Shown: piece by piece, positions 1-6,965 of the stretch
How positions within the stretch are numbered: the first letter of the stretch is position 1
How the letters are laid out: each line of letters begins with the position of its first letter
NCBI GenBank assembly: GCA_030448225.1
Contig: JAUJNJ010000108.1
Span: forward strand, 1 to 13,243
Direction: 5' to 3'
DNA: 13,243 nt
Source: Phycisphaerae bacterium
Lineage (GTDB): Bacteria; Planctomycetota; Phycisphaerae; Tepidisphaerales; Tepidisphaeraceae
Program-made: the position numbers and the translations under genes
The notes under the pieces: generated by a model
Databases searched by the model: none
What the model was told of the DNA's origin: nothing
Seen by the model: the letters and a program-made list of their open reading frames with translations, nothing else

Positions 1-996
1 GTGTTCTCCGGCGGCGACACGCTGATGGCCATCGCGGTCGACAACGAGGGCGGCGGCACGTGGCACGTCGTGCAGCACGAGGGGTTCCACCAGTTCGCCC
101 ACGCCGTCATCGGCGGCGACCGCCCGACCTGGGTCGACGAGGGCCTGGCCGAGTACTTCGGCGAGAGCATCTGGACCGGCGACGGGTTCGTCACCGGCGT
201 CATCCCGCCCGGCCGCCTGAAGCGCATCCAGGACGGCATCAAGGCGAGCCGCTTCCGCCCGGTCCCCGAGATGATGAAGATGACGCTGGCGACCTGGAAC
301 TCGGGCCTCTCGATCAACAACTACGACCAGGCCTGGTCGATGACCCACTTCCTCGCCCAGGGCGAGGACGGCCGCTACCAGAAGGCGTTCGGCAAGTTCA
401 TGGTCGCCCTCGGCCGCGGCACGCCCCCGGCCAAGGCGTGGAACGAGAGCTCCCTCGGCGACCCCGCCGGCTTCCAGACGCGCTGGGAGAAGTGGTGGAC
501 CGCGCTGCCCGAGCACCCCACGCAGGACCTCTACACGCAGGCCTCGCTCGCCACGCTCACCAGCTACCTCGCCCGCGCGACCGCCCAGAAGCAGACGTTC
601 GACTCGCTCGAGGAGTTCATGACCAAGGCCAAGGCCGGCGAGTTGAAGATCGGCCGCGACGACTGGCTCCCGCCCACGCTGCTGAAGCGGGCCTTGGAGA
701 CGAGGATCACCGCCAAGACGTTCGAGCTCGACCGCACCGGCAAGACGCCGCGGCTCGTCATCACGTTCGAGGACGGCCGGCGCCTCGTCGGCAACTACAC
801 GCTCAAGGGCGCGAAAATGTCCAAGGTCTCCGTCGAGGTCGACGACTCGGCCAAGACGCTGGCCGCCGCGCGGAAACTGATCGAGTCGGGCAAGAAGGAC
901 GACGCCCGGTCGATGCTCCAGGCCGCGCTCCGCAAGAGCCCCAAGGGCCCGCTCGCCGAGGACATGCGCAAGCTCGTCGTCGAGACCAAGCCGTAG
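1..996 (+). CDS. DUF1570 / peptidase MA-like metallopeptidase, 5' part missing
   Basis: The frame is open from the first base, so the GTG there is probably an internal codon and the true start lies outside the window. The 331 visible residues begin with a zinc-peptidase core: HEGFH at residues 26-30 (HExxH) and WVDEGLAEYF at 44-53, where Glu47 is placed as the third gluzincin ligand. This is the layout of the DUF1570/peptidase MA-like family, common in Planctomycetota and probably extracytoplasmic. A middle region rich in Trp and Lys follows, and the C-terminal ~45 residues (LAAARKLIESGKKDDARSML) look like a TPR-type helical repeat. Substrate is unknown. The stop is TAG at 994-996. An inverted repeat (1009-1038) follows, so the gene probably ends its transcription unit. 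The family call is firm; activity is inferred from the intact zinc motif. Confidence 0.8.
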   Translation: MFSGGDTLMAIAVDNEGGGTWHVVQHEGFHQFAHAVIGGDRPTWVDEGLAEYFGESIWTGDGFVTGVIPPGRLKRIQDGIKASRFRPVPEMMKMTLATWNSGLSINNYDQAWSMTHFLAQGEDGRYQKAFGKFMVALGRGTPPAKAWNESSLGDPAGFQTRWEKWWTALPEHPTQDLYTQASLATLTSYLARATAQKQTFDSLEEFMTKAKAGELKIGRDDWLPPTLLKRALETRITAKTFELDRTGKTPRLVITFEDGRRLVGNYTLKGAKMSKVSVEVDDSAKTLAAARKLIESGKKDDARSMLQAALRKSPKGPLAEDMRKLVVETKP

Positions 997-1008
997 CCGA
1001 CGCGAGTA

Positions 1009-1038
1009 TCGGCCGTGTCCGTTAGCGGGCGCGGCCGA
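1009..1038. terminator. Inverted repeat after the peptidase gene, terminator-like
   Basis: TCGGCCG (1009-1015) pairs with CGGCCGA (1032-1038). Inside the loop a smaller stem, CCG-TTAG-CGG (1019-1028), can form. It sits 12 bases after the stop at 996. No T-run follows, so a classical Rho-independent terminator is not proven. The TTAGC in the loop resembles the hairpin repeats found elsewhere in the window. Confidence 0.35.
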
Positions 1039-1127
1039 GCGACGTCGTGCGAATAGTTTGTCTGACGCGTCAACGCGGACGCCCCGGGACGCTTATGAAG
1101 TAGGGCACGCAAGGCAGGAGCGAACGA

Positions 1128-2099
1128 ATGACGCGACGCGTTCACCAATCCGCAGTTACGCGATTACCCCGACGTCTCCCGTTTCGCCGCAGGCCCGAAG
1201 GGCCCGCTTCGGGTTACTTGGAGAGGCATTTAGCGACACTGGCAATCGTGGTCGCCTCCCTCCTGATGCCGTCGGCAAACCAGGCGGGGGCGGCCGGCCC
1301 CAGCGCCGACCTCGTCCGCGCCAGCCTTGTCGCCGACGCCCAATCCGTGGCGCCCGGCGGCACGTTCACGCTCGGCGTGCGGCTGGTGATGAAACCGCAC
1401 TGGCATACCTACTGGGTGAACCCCGGCGAGGCGGGGGACGCGACGAAGGTGAAGCTTGCCGGCCCCGCCGGCTTCGAGTTCGGCGCGATCCAGTGGCCGC
1501 TGCCGACGAAGATCGACGCGCCCGGCGGCGTCACCTACGGGTACGAGGACGAGGTGCTCCTGCTGATCCCCGTCACCGTGCCGCGCGGCGTGTCCGTCGG
1601 CGCCGACGCCGCCATCACCGCAGACGTGAAGTGGCTCGTCTGCAAGGAGGCGTGCATCAAGGGCGGGGCAAAGCTGTCGATCACGCTGCCGGTCGCCGCG
1701 ACGCCCGCGCCCGCGAACCACGAACTCTTCGAGACGTGGCGGCAGCGCCTGCCCGCGGCGGCCGATTCGCCCGCGGCGTCGCAAGCGCTGGAGGCGGTGG
1801 AGCAGCCCGCCGGCCCGGGCGGCGGGTCGCCGGCGCCCGCGCTGGCCGTGCGGTGGAAGCAGGCCCCGCGGAAGGTCGAGTGGTTCCCGATCTCGACCCG
1901 CGCGGTGGCGATCGACGACGTCGTCGTGCGGCACGAGGCGCGGGCGACGCGGATCGAGTTCAAGCCTACCGTCTACCAGCCCGACGCCGTGCCGAACGGC
2001 CGCGTCGAGGGCGTGCTTGTCTTCGAGGACGCCGACGGCCGGCGGCAGGGCGTCTCGGCGCCGGTGACGGTGCCCGTGCCGACGTCGCCGCCGAAGTGA
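1128..2099 (+). CDS. Secreted DsbD N-terminal-domain-like protein (stand-alone)
   Basis: This 323-aa protein matches the thiol:disulfide interchange protein DsbD N-terminal domain family. Recognisable blocks are HWHTYWVNPGEAGD (residues 91-104), the GYEDEVLLLIPV strand (138-149) and WLVCKEACIKG (169-179), which holds Cys172 and Cys176 as the likely redox pair. Known DsbD proteins continue into eight membrane helices and a thioredoxin domain; here the protein stops after a second beta-rich segment, so it can receive or carry electrons only with partners. A hydrophobic stretch at 36-48 before AGAAG looks like a signal peptide, implying a periplasmic location. ATG 1128 is preceded by AGGAG about 7 bases upstream and is preferred, although it gives an unusually long basic n-region of about 30 residues; TTG 1218 would give a more typical signal peptide but lacks a ribosome site. 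A thioredoxin-like gene follows at 2236, which suits a thiol-redox role. Confidence 0.75.
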   Translation: MTRRVHQSAVTRLPRRLPFRRRPEGPASGYLERHLATLAIVVASLLMPSANQAGAAGPSADLVRASLVADAQSVAPGGTFTLGVRLVMKPHWHTYWVNPGEAGDATKVKLAGPAGFEFGAIQWPLPTKIDAPGGVTYGYEDEVLLLIPVTVPRGVSVGADAAITADVKWLVCKEACIKGGAKLSITLPVAATPAPANHELFETWRQRLPAAADSPAASQALEAVEQPAGPGGGSPAPALAVRWKQAPRKVEWFPISTRAVAIDDVVVRHEARATRIEFKPTVYQPDAVPNGRVEGVLVFEDADGRRQGVSAPVTVPVPTSPPK

Positions 2100-2165
2100 C
2101 GATTCCGCCGGATTGGTCGGCCGGCACGCGGGGCGGCCTGGTTGCCCGGCAAGATGACGTGATCC

Positions 2166-2210
2166 CGAGCCCACGGACCGGGCGGCGTGCCGCCCGGGGT
2201 CGCGGGCTCG
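2166..2210. terminator. Strong nested hairpin between the DsbD-like and thioredoxin-like genes
   Basis: The outer stem CGAGCCC (2166-2172) pairs with GGGCTCG (2204-2210). The inner stem is nine base pairs with a GT loop, CCGGGCGGC (2178-2186) against GCCGCCCGG (2189-2197). It lies 67 bases after the upstream stop and 26 bases before the next start. There is no T-run, so it could be a terminator-like pause site or a leader structure of the downstream gene. Confidence 0.4.
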
Positions 2211-2235
2211 TCCCGAAACGGTTGGAGTGTTCTCC

Positions 2236-2781
2236 ATGAATCGATCATTCTTCCTGCTCGCGCTATCGCGACGGCCGGGTTCGTGATGGCGGCCGAGGTC
2301 AAGTCCGGCCTCGAGGCGGAAAGCAGCCCGGGCGGCGTTCAACGTGAAGGACATCACTGGCCCCGCTGCCGGCAAGGTATCCTGCTACCGCTGCCAGTAC
2401 GCGCCAAGCCGGTCGCGGCGGTCTTCACGCGCGAGATCACCTTCGAGGTCGCCAACCTCGTGCAGGAGATCGACACCGCTGTCGGGCGCGAATAAGGACC
2501 AGAACATGTGCGCGTTCGTCGTCCTGCTCACCGACGACGCCGACGCCGGCGCCAAGGAACTGACGAAGCTGGCGGCGGACAAGAAGATCGCCAACGTGCC
2601 GCTCACCGTCTTCGACGGCACCGCCGGCCCCGAGGAGTACAACATCTCGAAGGACGCCGCCGTCACCGTGATGCTGTGGACCAAGCAGCGCGTGCAGGCG
2701 AGCCACGCGTTCGCCACGCCGAAGCTCACGAGCGACGACGTGCAGAAGGTCGCCACCGCCGCGGCCAACATGGTTAAGTAA
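2236..2781 (+). pseudogene. Thioredoxin-like secreted protein, four compensating frameshifts
   Basis: Start ATG 2236 (GGAG about 8 bases upstream) and stop TAA 2779-2781 are in the same frame, 181 codons apart, but the protein is readable only by changing frame four times. MNRSFFLLA starts in one frame; AIATAGFVMAAEVKSGLEA continues in the next (shift near 2262); AFNVKDITGPAAGKVSCYRCQY returns to the first (shift at 2320-2337); AKPVAAVFTREITFEV moves again (near 2402); and ANKDQNMCAFVVLLTDD onward to the stop is back in the first (near 2487). The shifts alternate minus one and plus one and cancel out. The product has a signal peptide, a CYRC thiol motif (codons from 2383) and a thioredoxin-like fold pattern; similar proteins are frequent in planctomycetes. 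The longest unbroken piece, 2344-2781, holds the C-terminal two thirds. Sequencing error is as likely as decay. It may partner the DsbD-like protein upstream. Confidence 0.65.
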
Positions 2782-2838
2782 CGCCGCCTCGCCGCGCGCG
2801 GCGCATCAGTGCGCCGACGCGGCCGACGCAGACGACAG

Positions 2839-2871
2839 GGCCCGCTCCCGGACACGGGGGCGGGCCTTTTT
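2839..2871 (+). terminator. Rho-independent terminator
   Basis: A 12-bp stem (2839-2850 with 2855-2866, one T-G wobble at 2846/2859) closes a GACA loop and is followed directly by five T at 2867-2871. It lies 58 bases after the thioredoxin-like stop and 14 bases before the next ATG. The downstream gene therefore needs its own promoter or read-through. Confidence 0.9.
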
Positions 2872-2884
2872 CGGGGAACGTCCC

Positions 2885-4770
2885 ATGCCCGACCCGGCCC
2901 GCCCCTCGAGCTTCCGATTTTCCCGCCGGCTCGCGGCCGCCGCCGTCGGGCTCGTGACGTGGGTGGCGACGGCGTCCGGCGCCCTCGCCGGGCACGTCCA
3001 GCCTGGATGGACATCAAGCTGCCGACGGCGCGCTGCTCGCCTGCTCGAACCGCGACAGCGGTACGGTCATGCTTTCGTCGACCTGAAGACGAACACGTAG
3101 CTCCGCGAGGTGAAGGTCAGCGGCCGGAGGGCGCCCGGCCCTGGCGCCACGCACGTGCTGGCGGTGGCGGTTCACCGCGACGACCGGGTCGTGTTCGTCG
3201 ACGGCGACAGCGCGGCGACGCTCGGGCAGGTCGAGGTGTTCGACGAGCCCCTCTACGGCGTCGTCAGCAACGCGGCCGGCGACCGCGTTCACGCCGCCCA
3301 GGCCACCGGCCAGGTCGTGGAGATCGACGCCGCCTCGGCGCTCGATCCGCCGCACGATCGCCGCCGGCCCGTTCGCCCGCGGTCTGGCGATCGCGCCCGA
3401 CGCGCCCGCCTCTTCGTCACCGAGACGCTACACGGCCAACGTGCTGGCGATCGACCTGCAGAGCGGGCGGATCGCCGACCGCTGGAACGGCATCGCCAGC
3501 GACAACCTCGCCCGGCAGGTCGCGCTGCACCCGACGCGCGCCAAGGCGTACCTGCTGCACATCCGCTCGGCCGTCGAGCAGATGCACGGCGAGGGGTCAA
3601 TCTTCCCGTACGTCGGCATCGTCGACACGGGCGCGACGCTGGCGTCGGGCGGCCCACTACGCACGCGCATCCTGATGGACAGCCTGTCCGCACGCACGTC
3701 ACCGCCAAACCGTGGGAAATCGTCGTCTCCCCTGACGGCCGGCGGCCGTTCTCGGTGTTCAGCGGCACGAACGACCTATATTACGTGCGAGGTCGTCGAC
3801 GACGACTACCGCGAGATCCGCTACCGCGACACGGTGCGGCTTGGCAACAACCTCGCGGTGCGCGTGTCGCCGGACGGCGCAAGTTTCACGTCTACAACGC
3901 CGACTTCCAGGTCGTCGCGTGCACGACGCGGACTCGCCTGCTGGGGCCGCGCCACGATCGACGTGACCGACAGCCCGCTGTCGGCCGAGGGCGCTGGAGG
4001 GCAAGCGGCTGTTTTATTCCGCGCTGGAGCCGATGGTGGGCAAGGCGGGATCTCCTGCTCGAGCTGTCACGTCGACGGCGAGCGACGGCCGCACCTGGCA
4101 GAACGCCGAGGGCCTGCAAGGACACGCCGTCGCTGGCGGCGGCGGCGTGGACGCACCCGCCGTACTGGTCGGCCGACCGATGAGGTGCAGGACTTCGAGC
4201 ACACGATCCGGCGGGCAACTCATGCAGGGCCGGGGGCTGATCCGCGACCGCGACGTCCACCCGGACTCGGCCCGCCGAAGGGTCGCCGCGCGCGCCCGAC
4301 GCGCTGGCGCGCCTACAGCAACATCCACGACGAGGTCGTGCCCAGCCCGCACGCCAAGGCCGGCCCGGCTGCCGCTGCCCGCCGCGGCCGCGACCTGTTC
4401 TTCTCCGGCGGCACGTCCTGCTCGACCCGCCACAGCGGCCCGTTCTTCACCGATCGCAAACCCGCCGCCACGATCACGCGCCACGACGTCGGCACCGGCG
4501 GCGACGACCTGTCGGAAAAGATGTGGCCCTGCCTACGACACGCCCACGCTCCTGGGCGTCTACAAGACCGCGCCCTACCTCCACCACGGCAGGCGGCCAC
4601 GCTCGCCGACGTGCTGACGACGCAGAACCGCGGCGACAAACACGGTGCAAGACGAGCTACTCCCCGCAGGAGCGAGGTCGGCGACCTCGTCGAGTTCCTC
4701 CGCAAGCTGCTGTACGAAGACGGCCGCCTTCTACGTGCGGGAACTGAAGATGACAAAGGTCGAACGATAG
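2885..4770 (+). pseudogene. Beta-propeller/di-haem cytochrome c peroxidase-like protein, many frameshifts
   Basis: ATG 2885 opens a signal peptide (RLAAAAVGLVTWVATASGALAG). The product is followed to TAG 4768-4770 only by hopping among the three + frames, about twenty times. The first half carries YVTN/YncE-type propeller strands, for example DGALLACSNRDSGTVML, VDLKTN, THVLAVAVHRDDRVVFVDGD, RLFVTETLHG, NVLAIDLQSGRIADRW and KPWEIVVSPDGRR. The second half is di-haem peroxidase-like: GGISCSSCHVDGE with an intact haem site (codons 4056-4070), KDTPSLAAAAWTHP, DEVQDFEHTIR, RRGRDLFFSGGTSCSTRHSGPFF, AYDTPTLLGVYKTAPYLHHG, then a C-terminal helix GDLVEFLRKLLYED. The second haem site reads CSTRH (4419-4433) where CxxCH is expected. 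A TAG at 3098-3100 also interrupts a stretch that otherwise continues in frame. Family members are periplasmic and oxidise or reduce small redox partners. As written it cannot be translated; it is either decayed or badly sequenced. Confidence 0.7.
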
Positions 4771-5118
4771 GGCGGCCGCGACCGATCGGTCCCGCACCGC
4801 CTGTGACGCCCGTGCCTTCTAATCGCAAGGAGACGAAGGGGCGATCCACATCAACGCGCGACGCGACGCCCCCAGTGGCAGGGCTGCTCCGCAGTTCGCG
4901 CCGGCCGGCTACCCGGCGAAACCGGCGACCACCACGCCGCCCGCCGCGGGTCGTGCAGACCAAGGCGTGTCCCTGCAACCTCGGCGACGCCTGCGTCGCC
5001 AGCGCAGCCACGTCTTCGTGAGGGTCGCCGCGGCGCGCGTCGACCGCGACGCAGGCGTCGCCACTACGGGGGACGGGTTGTGAGACAGGCCCGGCCTCGG
5101 CGCGCGTCCGCGTCAGCT
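4771..5118. other. 348-bp gap between convergent genes, with hairpins and a possible coding relic
   Basis: No convincing gene is present. An AAGGAGA (about 4827-4833) resembles a ribosome site but no start codon follows at the right distance. Downstream, protein-like text appears in two frames: a Pro/Ala-rich stretch (FAPAGYPAKPATTTPPAAG, from about 4886) and then QTKACPCNLGDAC in another frame ending at TGA 5021. This could be the relic of a small Cys-rich secreted protein carrying the same kind of frameshifts as its upstream neighbours. Two hairpins occupy 4983-5062. No T-run terminator is visible for either convergent gene. Confidence 0.4.
4983..5062. repeat. Pair of hairpins that are inverted copies of each other
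   Basis: GGCGACGCCTGCGTCGCC (4983-5000) is an 8-bp stem with a CT loop. GCGACGCAGGCGTCGCC (5046-5062) is its reverse complement over 17 of 18 bases and is itself a 7-bp stem with an AG loop. The pair could also form one large stem spanning about 80 bases. It lies between genes that converge, where a bidirectional transcription stop is plausible, but the T-runs are missing. Confidence 0.6.
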
Positions 5119-5727
5119 TCACTTAGGTCGAGCAACCTCGAACAGGTCGGCCTCCGCGTAGTCGCCGCGGTAGCCGCACCGGGCGATCGTGCCGGCGGCG
5201 GTCATGTCGAAGAGACCGTCGGCGAGGAACGCGCGGTCGACGTGGACGCCGACGACCTGCCCGAGGATCAGCGTGTTGGGCGTGGGGCGGCCGTCGAGGT
5301 CCTTCAGGGGGAGCGTCAGCAGGAGCCTGCACTCCAGCGCGGCCGGCGCGTCGGCCACGCGCGGCGGGCGCACGAGGCGGGAGGGGGCGGGCGCCAGGCC
5401 GGCGAGCGCCATCTCGTCGACGCCGGGGGCGGCCGGTAGCGACGTGACGTTCATCGCCTCCGCGTGCCGACGGGTGGCGAGGTTGGCGACGAACTCGCCC
5501 GTCGCCTCGACGTTCCGCTGGCTGTCCTTGCGGCCGCTGCTGGAGAAGCCGACGATCGGCGGCGCGTCGCAGAACGCGTTGAAGAAGCTGTAGGGTGCGA
5601 GGTTCACTCGGCCGTCGGCGTCCACGGTGGAGATCCAGCCGATCGGCCGCGGCGCGACGATCGCCTTGAACGGGTCGTGCGCCAGCCCGTGCCCCAGCCG
5701 CGGCTCGTAGAAGTGGAAGTCGCTCAT
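5119..5727 (-). CDS. Flavin reductase-like FMN-binding protein
   Basis: This 202-aa protein belongs to the flavin reductase-like (FMN-binding split-barrel, DIM6/NtaB) family. The visible signature is APRPIGWISTVDADGRVNLA (residues 25-44) followed by PYSFFNAFCDAPPIVGFSSS and the KDSQRNVEATGEFVANL segment (68-84), the region that holds FMN in relatives. Members reduce flavin with NAD(P)H for partner monooxygenases or act as flavoprotein oxidoreductases. ATG 5725-5727 (MSDFHFYEP) is chosen because homology-like sequence starts there; the frame stays open for another 51 codons upstream, but that stretch is low-complexity and unlike the family. The ribosome site is weak. It is the last gene of the - strand run, 186 bp after the cupin, with no strong stop signal after TGA 5119-5121. 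Confidence 0.82.
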   Translation of the reverse strand: MSDFHFYEPRLGHGLAHDPFKAIVAPRPIGWISTVDADGRVNLAPYSFFNAFCDAPPIVGFSSSGRKDSQRNVEATGEFVANLATRRHAEAMNVTSLPAAPGVDEMALAGLAPAPSRLVRPPRVADAPAALECRLLLTLPLKDLDGRPTPNTLILGQVVGVHVDRAFLADGLFDMTAAGTIARCGYRGDYAEADLFEVARPK

Positions 5728-5790
5728 GTTGGTTTGCTCACGGCACGCGAGCCCGCACGCGGGTGCCGGTGACGGTTGATCGGGGGACGT

Positions 5791-5806
5791 GCCCGCTGAA
5801 GCGGGT
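5791..5806. repeat. Short GC hairpin between cupin and flavin reductase genes
   Basis: CCCGCT (5792-5797) pairs with AGCGGG (5800-5805) around GA. It resembles the other intergenic hairpins in arm sequence (GCGGGC) but lacks the TTTAGC flank, so its membership of that family is doubtful. It occupies part of the 186-bp gap 5728-5913, in which no gene is seen. Confidence 0.4.
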
Positions 5807-5913
5807 AGGCCACGCCCGCGCGCCTGCGGTTGAGCGACGTCGAACGTTCGCCGTTCCCGGGCGCGCTTACACGTCCACACGCTGAGGCGCCCGCACGCCC
5901 GCGTAGTCGTCGC

Positions 5914-6267
5914 TCAATCGAGCGCGATGAACAGCGACCGTCGCTCGCGCGGCTCGAGGTGACGCGAGCGGTGGCCCTTGCCCGTCGTGTCCTCCAACAG
6001 CAGCACCTCGCCGAGGCCGAACGTGCGGCGGTCGCCGTCGGAGGTTTCGATCTCGATCGGGCTGCCGTCGAGCAGCACGACGTACTGCCGCCGCGGGGCG
6101 ACGTGCCAGTCGTAGTCGTAGCCGGCGTCGTTGTGGCGGAAGATGACGGCGGTGGCCGCGATCGCATCCGACAGGTGGCCGATCGGGCCGGCGTCGCGCA
6201 ACTCGACGTCCCGTTCGCCGAAATGACTGTCGCCGCGCTCGTCGGCGTAGACGCGCGTGATCCTCAT
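5914..6267 (-). CDS. Small cupin-like protein
   Basis: A 117-aa protein with a single cupin-type beta-barrel pattern: DYDWHVAPRRQYVVLLDGSPIE (residues 51-72) and GLGEVLLLEDTTGKGHRSR (84-102). Candidate metal or ligand-binding residues are His55, Glu72, Glu74 and His99. The opening MRITRVYADERGDSHF is typical of a small, widely spread cupin group of unknown function. The start ATG (6265-6267) overlaps the esterase stop by four bases (ATGA), so the two are probably translated together. Cupins often act on or sense small oxidised metabolites, but no reaction can be assigned from the sequence. In this frame the reading stays open far upstream through the two preceding genes; that extension is an artefact of high GC and is not part of the protein. 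Confidence 0.85.
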   Translation of the reverse strand: MRITRVYADERGDSHFGERDVELRDAGPIGHLSDAIAATAVIFRHNDAGYDYDWHVAPRRQYVVLLDGSPIEIETSDGDRRTFGLGEVLLLEDTTGKGHRSRHLEPRERRSLFIALD

Positions 6268-6962
6268 CGCGCGACTCCCGGCGACGACGTCGGCGTGACC
6301 ATCGCCCGCAGCAGCGCGCGGCACGCCTGGATCTGGTCCTCGTTGATCGTGTGCGGCATCCCCGGGTACCGGCGGAGTTCGACCGTCGCGGCCAGGCCAG
6401 CCAGCACGGCCTCGGTCTCGCGGACGCGGGCGAACGGCACGTGCGGGTCCGGATCGCTCGAGCCGAGGAAGACTGGCGTGCCCGCGAGCGAGCCGTCGTA
6501 GTCGCGCGGCGTGCCGGGTGGGCCGATCAGGCCGCCGGTAAGGCCCATCACCGCGCCGTAGCGGCGCGGGTGGCGGGCGACGAACTCGGTGGCCAGGCAC
6601 GCGCCCTGCGAGAAGCCGAGGATCGCGATGCGCTCGCTCGGCACGCCGCGCGCGATCAGGTCGCCGACGAGCGATCCCACGCGGCGCAGCGCCGAGTCGA
6701 GGTGCGGCTGGTTCGCCTCGATCGGCGCGAGGAACGACTGCGGGTACCACGTGTGGCCCGCGGCCTGCGGGGCGACGGCGGCGAGGCCGTCGATCGCCAG
6801 CGCGCGGTGCAGCGTCAGGATGCTCTCGGCCGTCGCGCCGCGGCCGTGCAACAGCACGAGCGCGGCGGCGGCCGCCTCGGGCGCGGGGCCGGAGGTCAGG
6901 ATCGGCTGGTCCGCGTGCGGGTCGCTCCGGCCGGCGGTGGACGATGCGTGTCGCGGGTTCAT
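6264..6962 (-). CDS. MhqD-like phospholipase/carboxylesterase (alpha/beta hydrolase)
   Basis: This 232-aa protein shows the complete alpha/beta-hydrolase set of the phospholipase/carboxylesterase (YodD/MhqD) family. The oxyanion region is LVLLHGRGATAES (35-47), the nucleophile elbow is GFSQG with Ser118, the acid is Asp172 in SSDPDPHVP, and the base is His204 in GMPHTI. The length fits the family. ATG 6960-6962 is supported by an excellent GGAGGAG 7 bases upstream; the first ~20 residues are a variable extension. It begins 3 bp after the dioxygenase stop and overlaps the cupin start by 4 bp, so all three are one operon. In Bacillus subtilis the paired genes mhqE and mhqD encode a ring-cleaving dioxygenase and this hydrolase under the MhqR repressor, which suggests that it processes a ring-cleavage product here. 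The substrate is not shown by the sequence. Confidence 0.85.
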   Translation of the reverse strand: MNPRHASSTAGRSDPHADQPILTSGPAPEAAAAALVLLHGRGATAESILTLHRALAIDGLAAVAPQAAGHTWYPQSFLAPIEANQPHLDSALRRVGSLVGDLIARGVPSERIAILGFSQGACLATEFVARHPRRYGAVMGLTGGLIGPPGTPRDYDGSLAGTPVFLGSSDPDPHVPFARVRETEAVLAGLAATVELRRYPGMPHTINEDQIQACRALLRAMVTPTSSPGVAR

Positions 6963-6965
6963 GGG

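Noticed and set aside
2166..2210. A riboswitch in the leader of the thioredoxin-like gene
   Set aside because: The nested hairpin is strong, but no conserved riboswitch core is recognisable and there is no second, mutually exclusive fold.
1230..2375. A 381-codon open frame on the - strand
   Set aside because: It is antisense to the DsbD-like gene and has the composition expected from the complement of GC-rich coding DNA.
4313..5122. A 269-codon - strand frame covering the convergent gap, possibly a gene filling it
   Set aside because: Half of it is antisense to the peroxidase motifs; the rest is low-complexity, and its start overlaps the end of the flavin reductase without a ribosome site.
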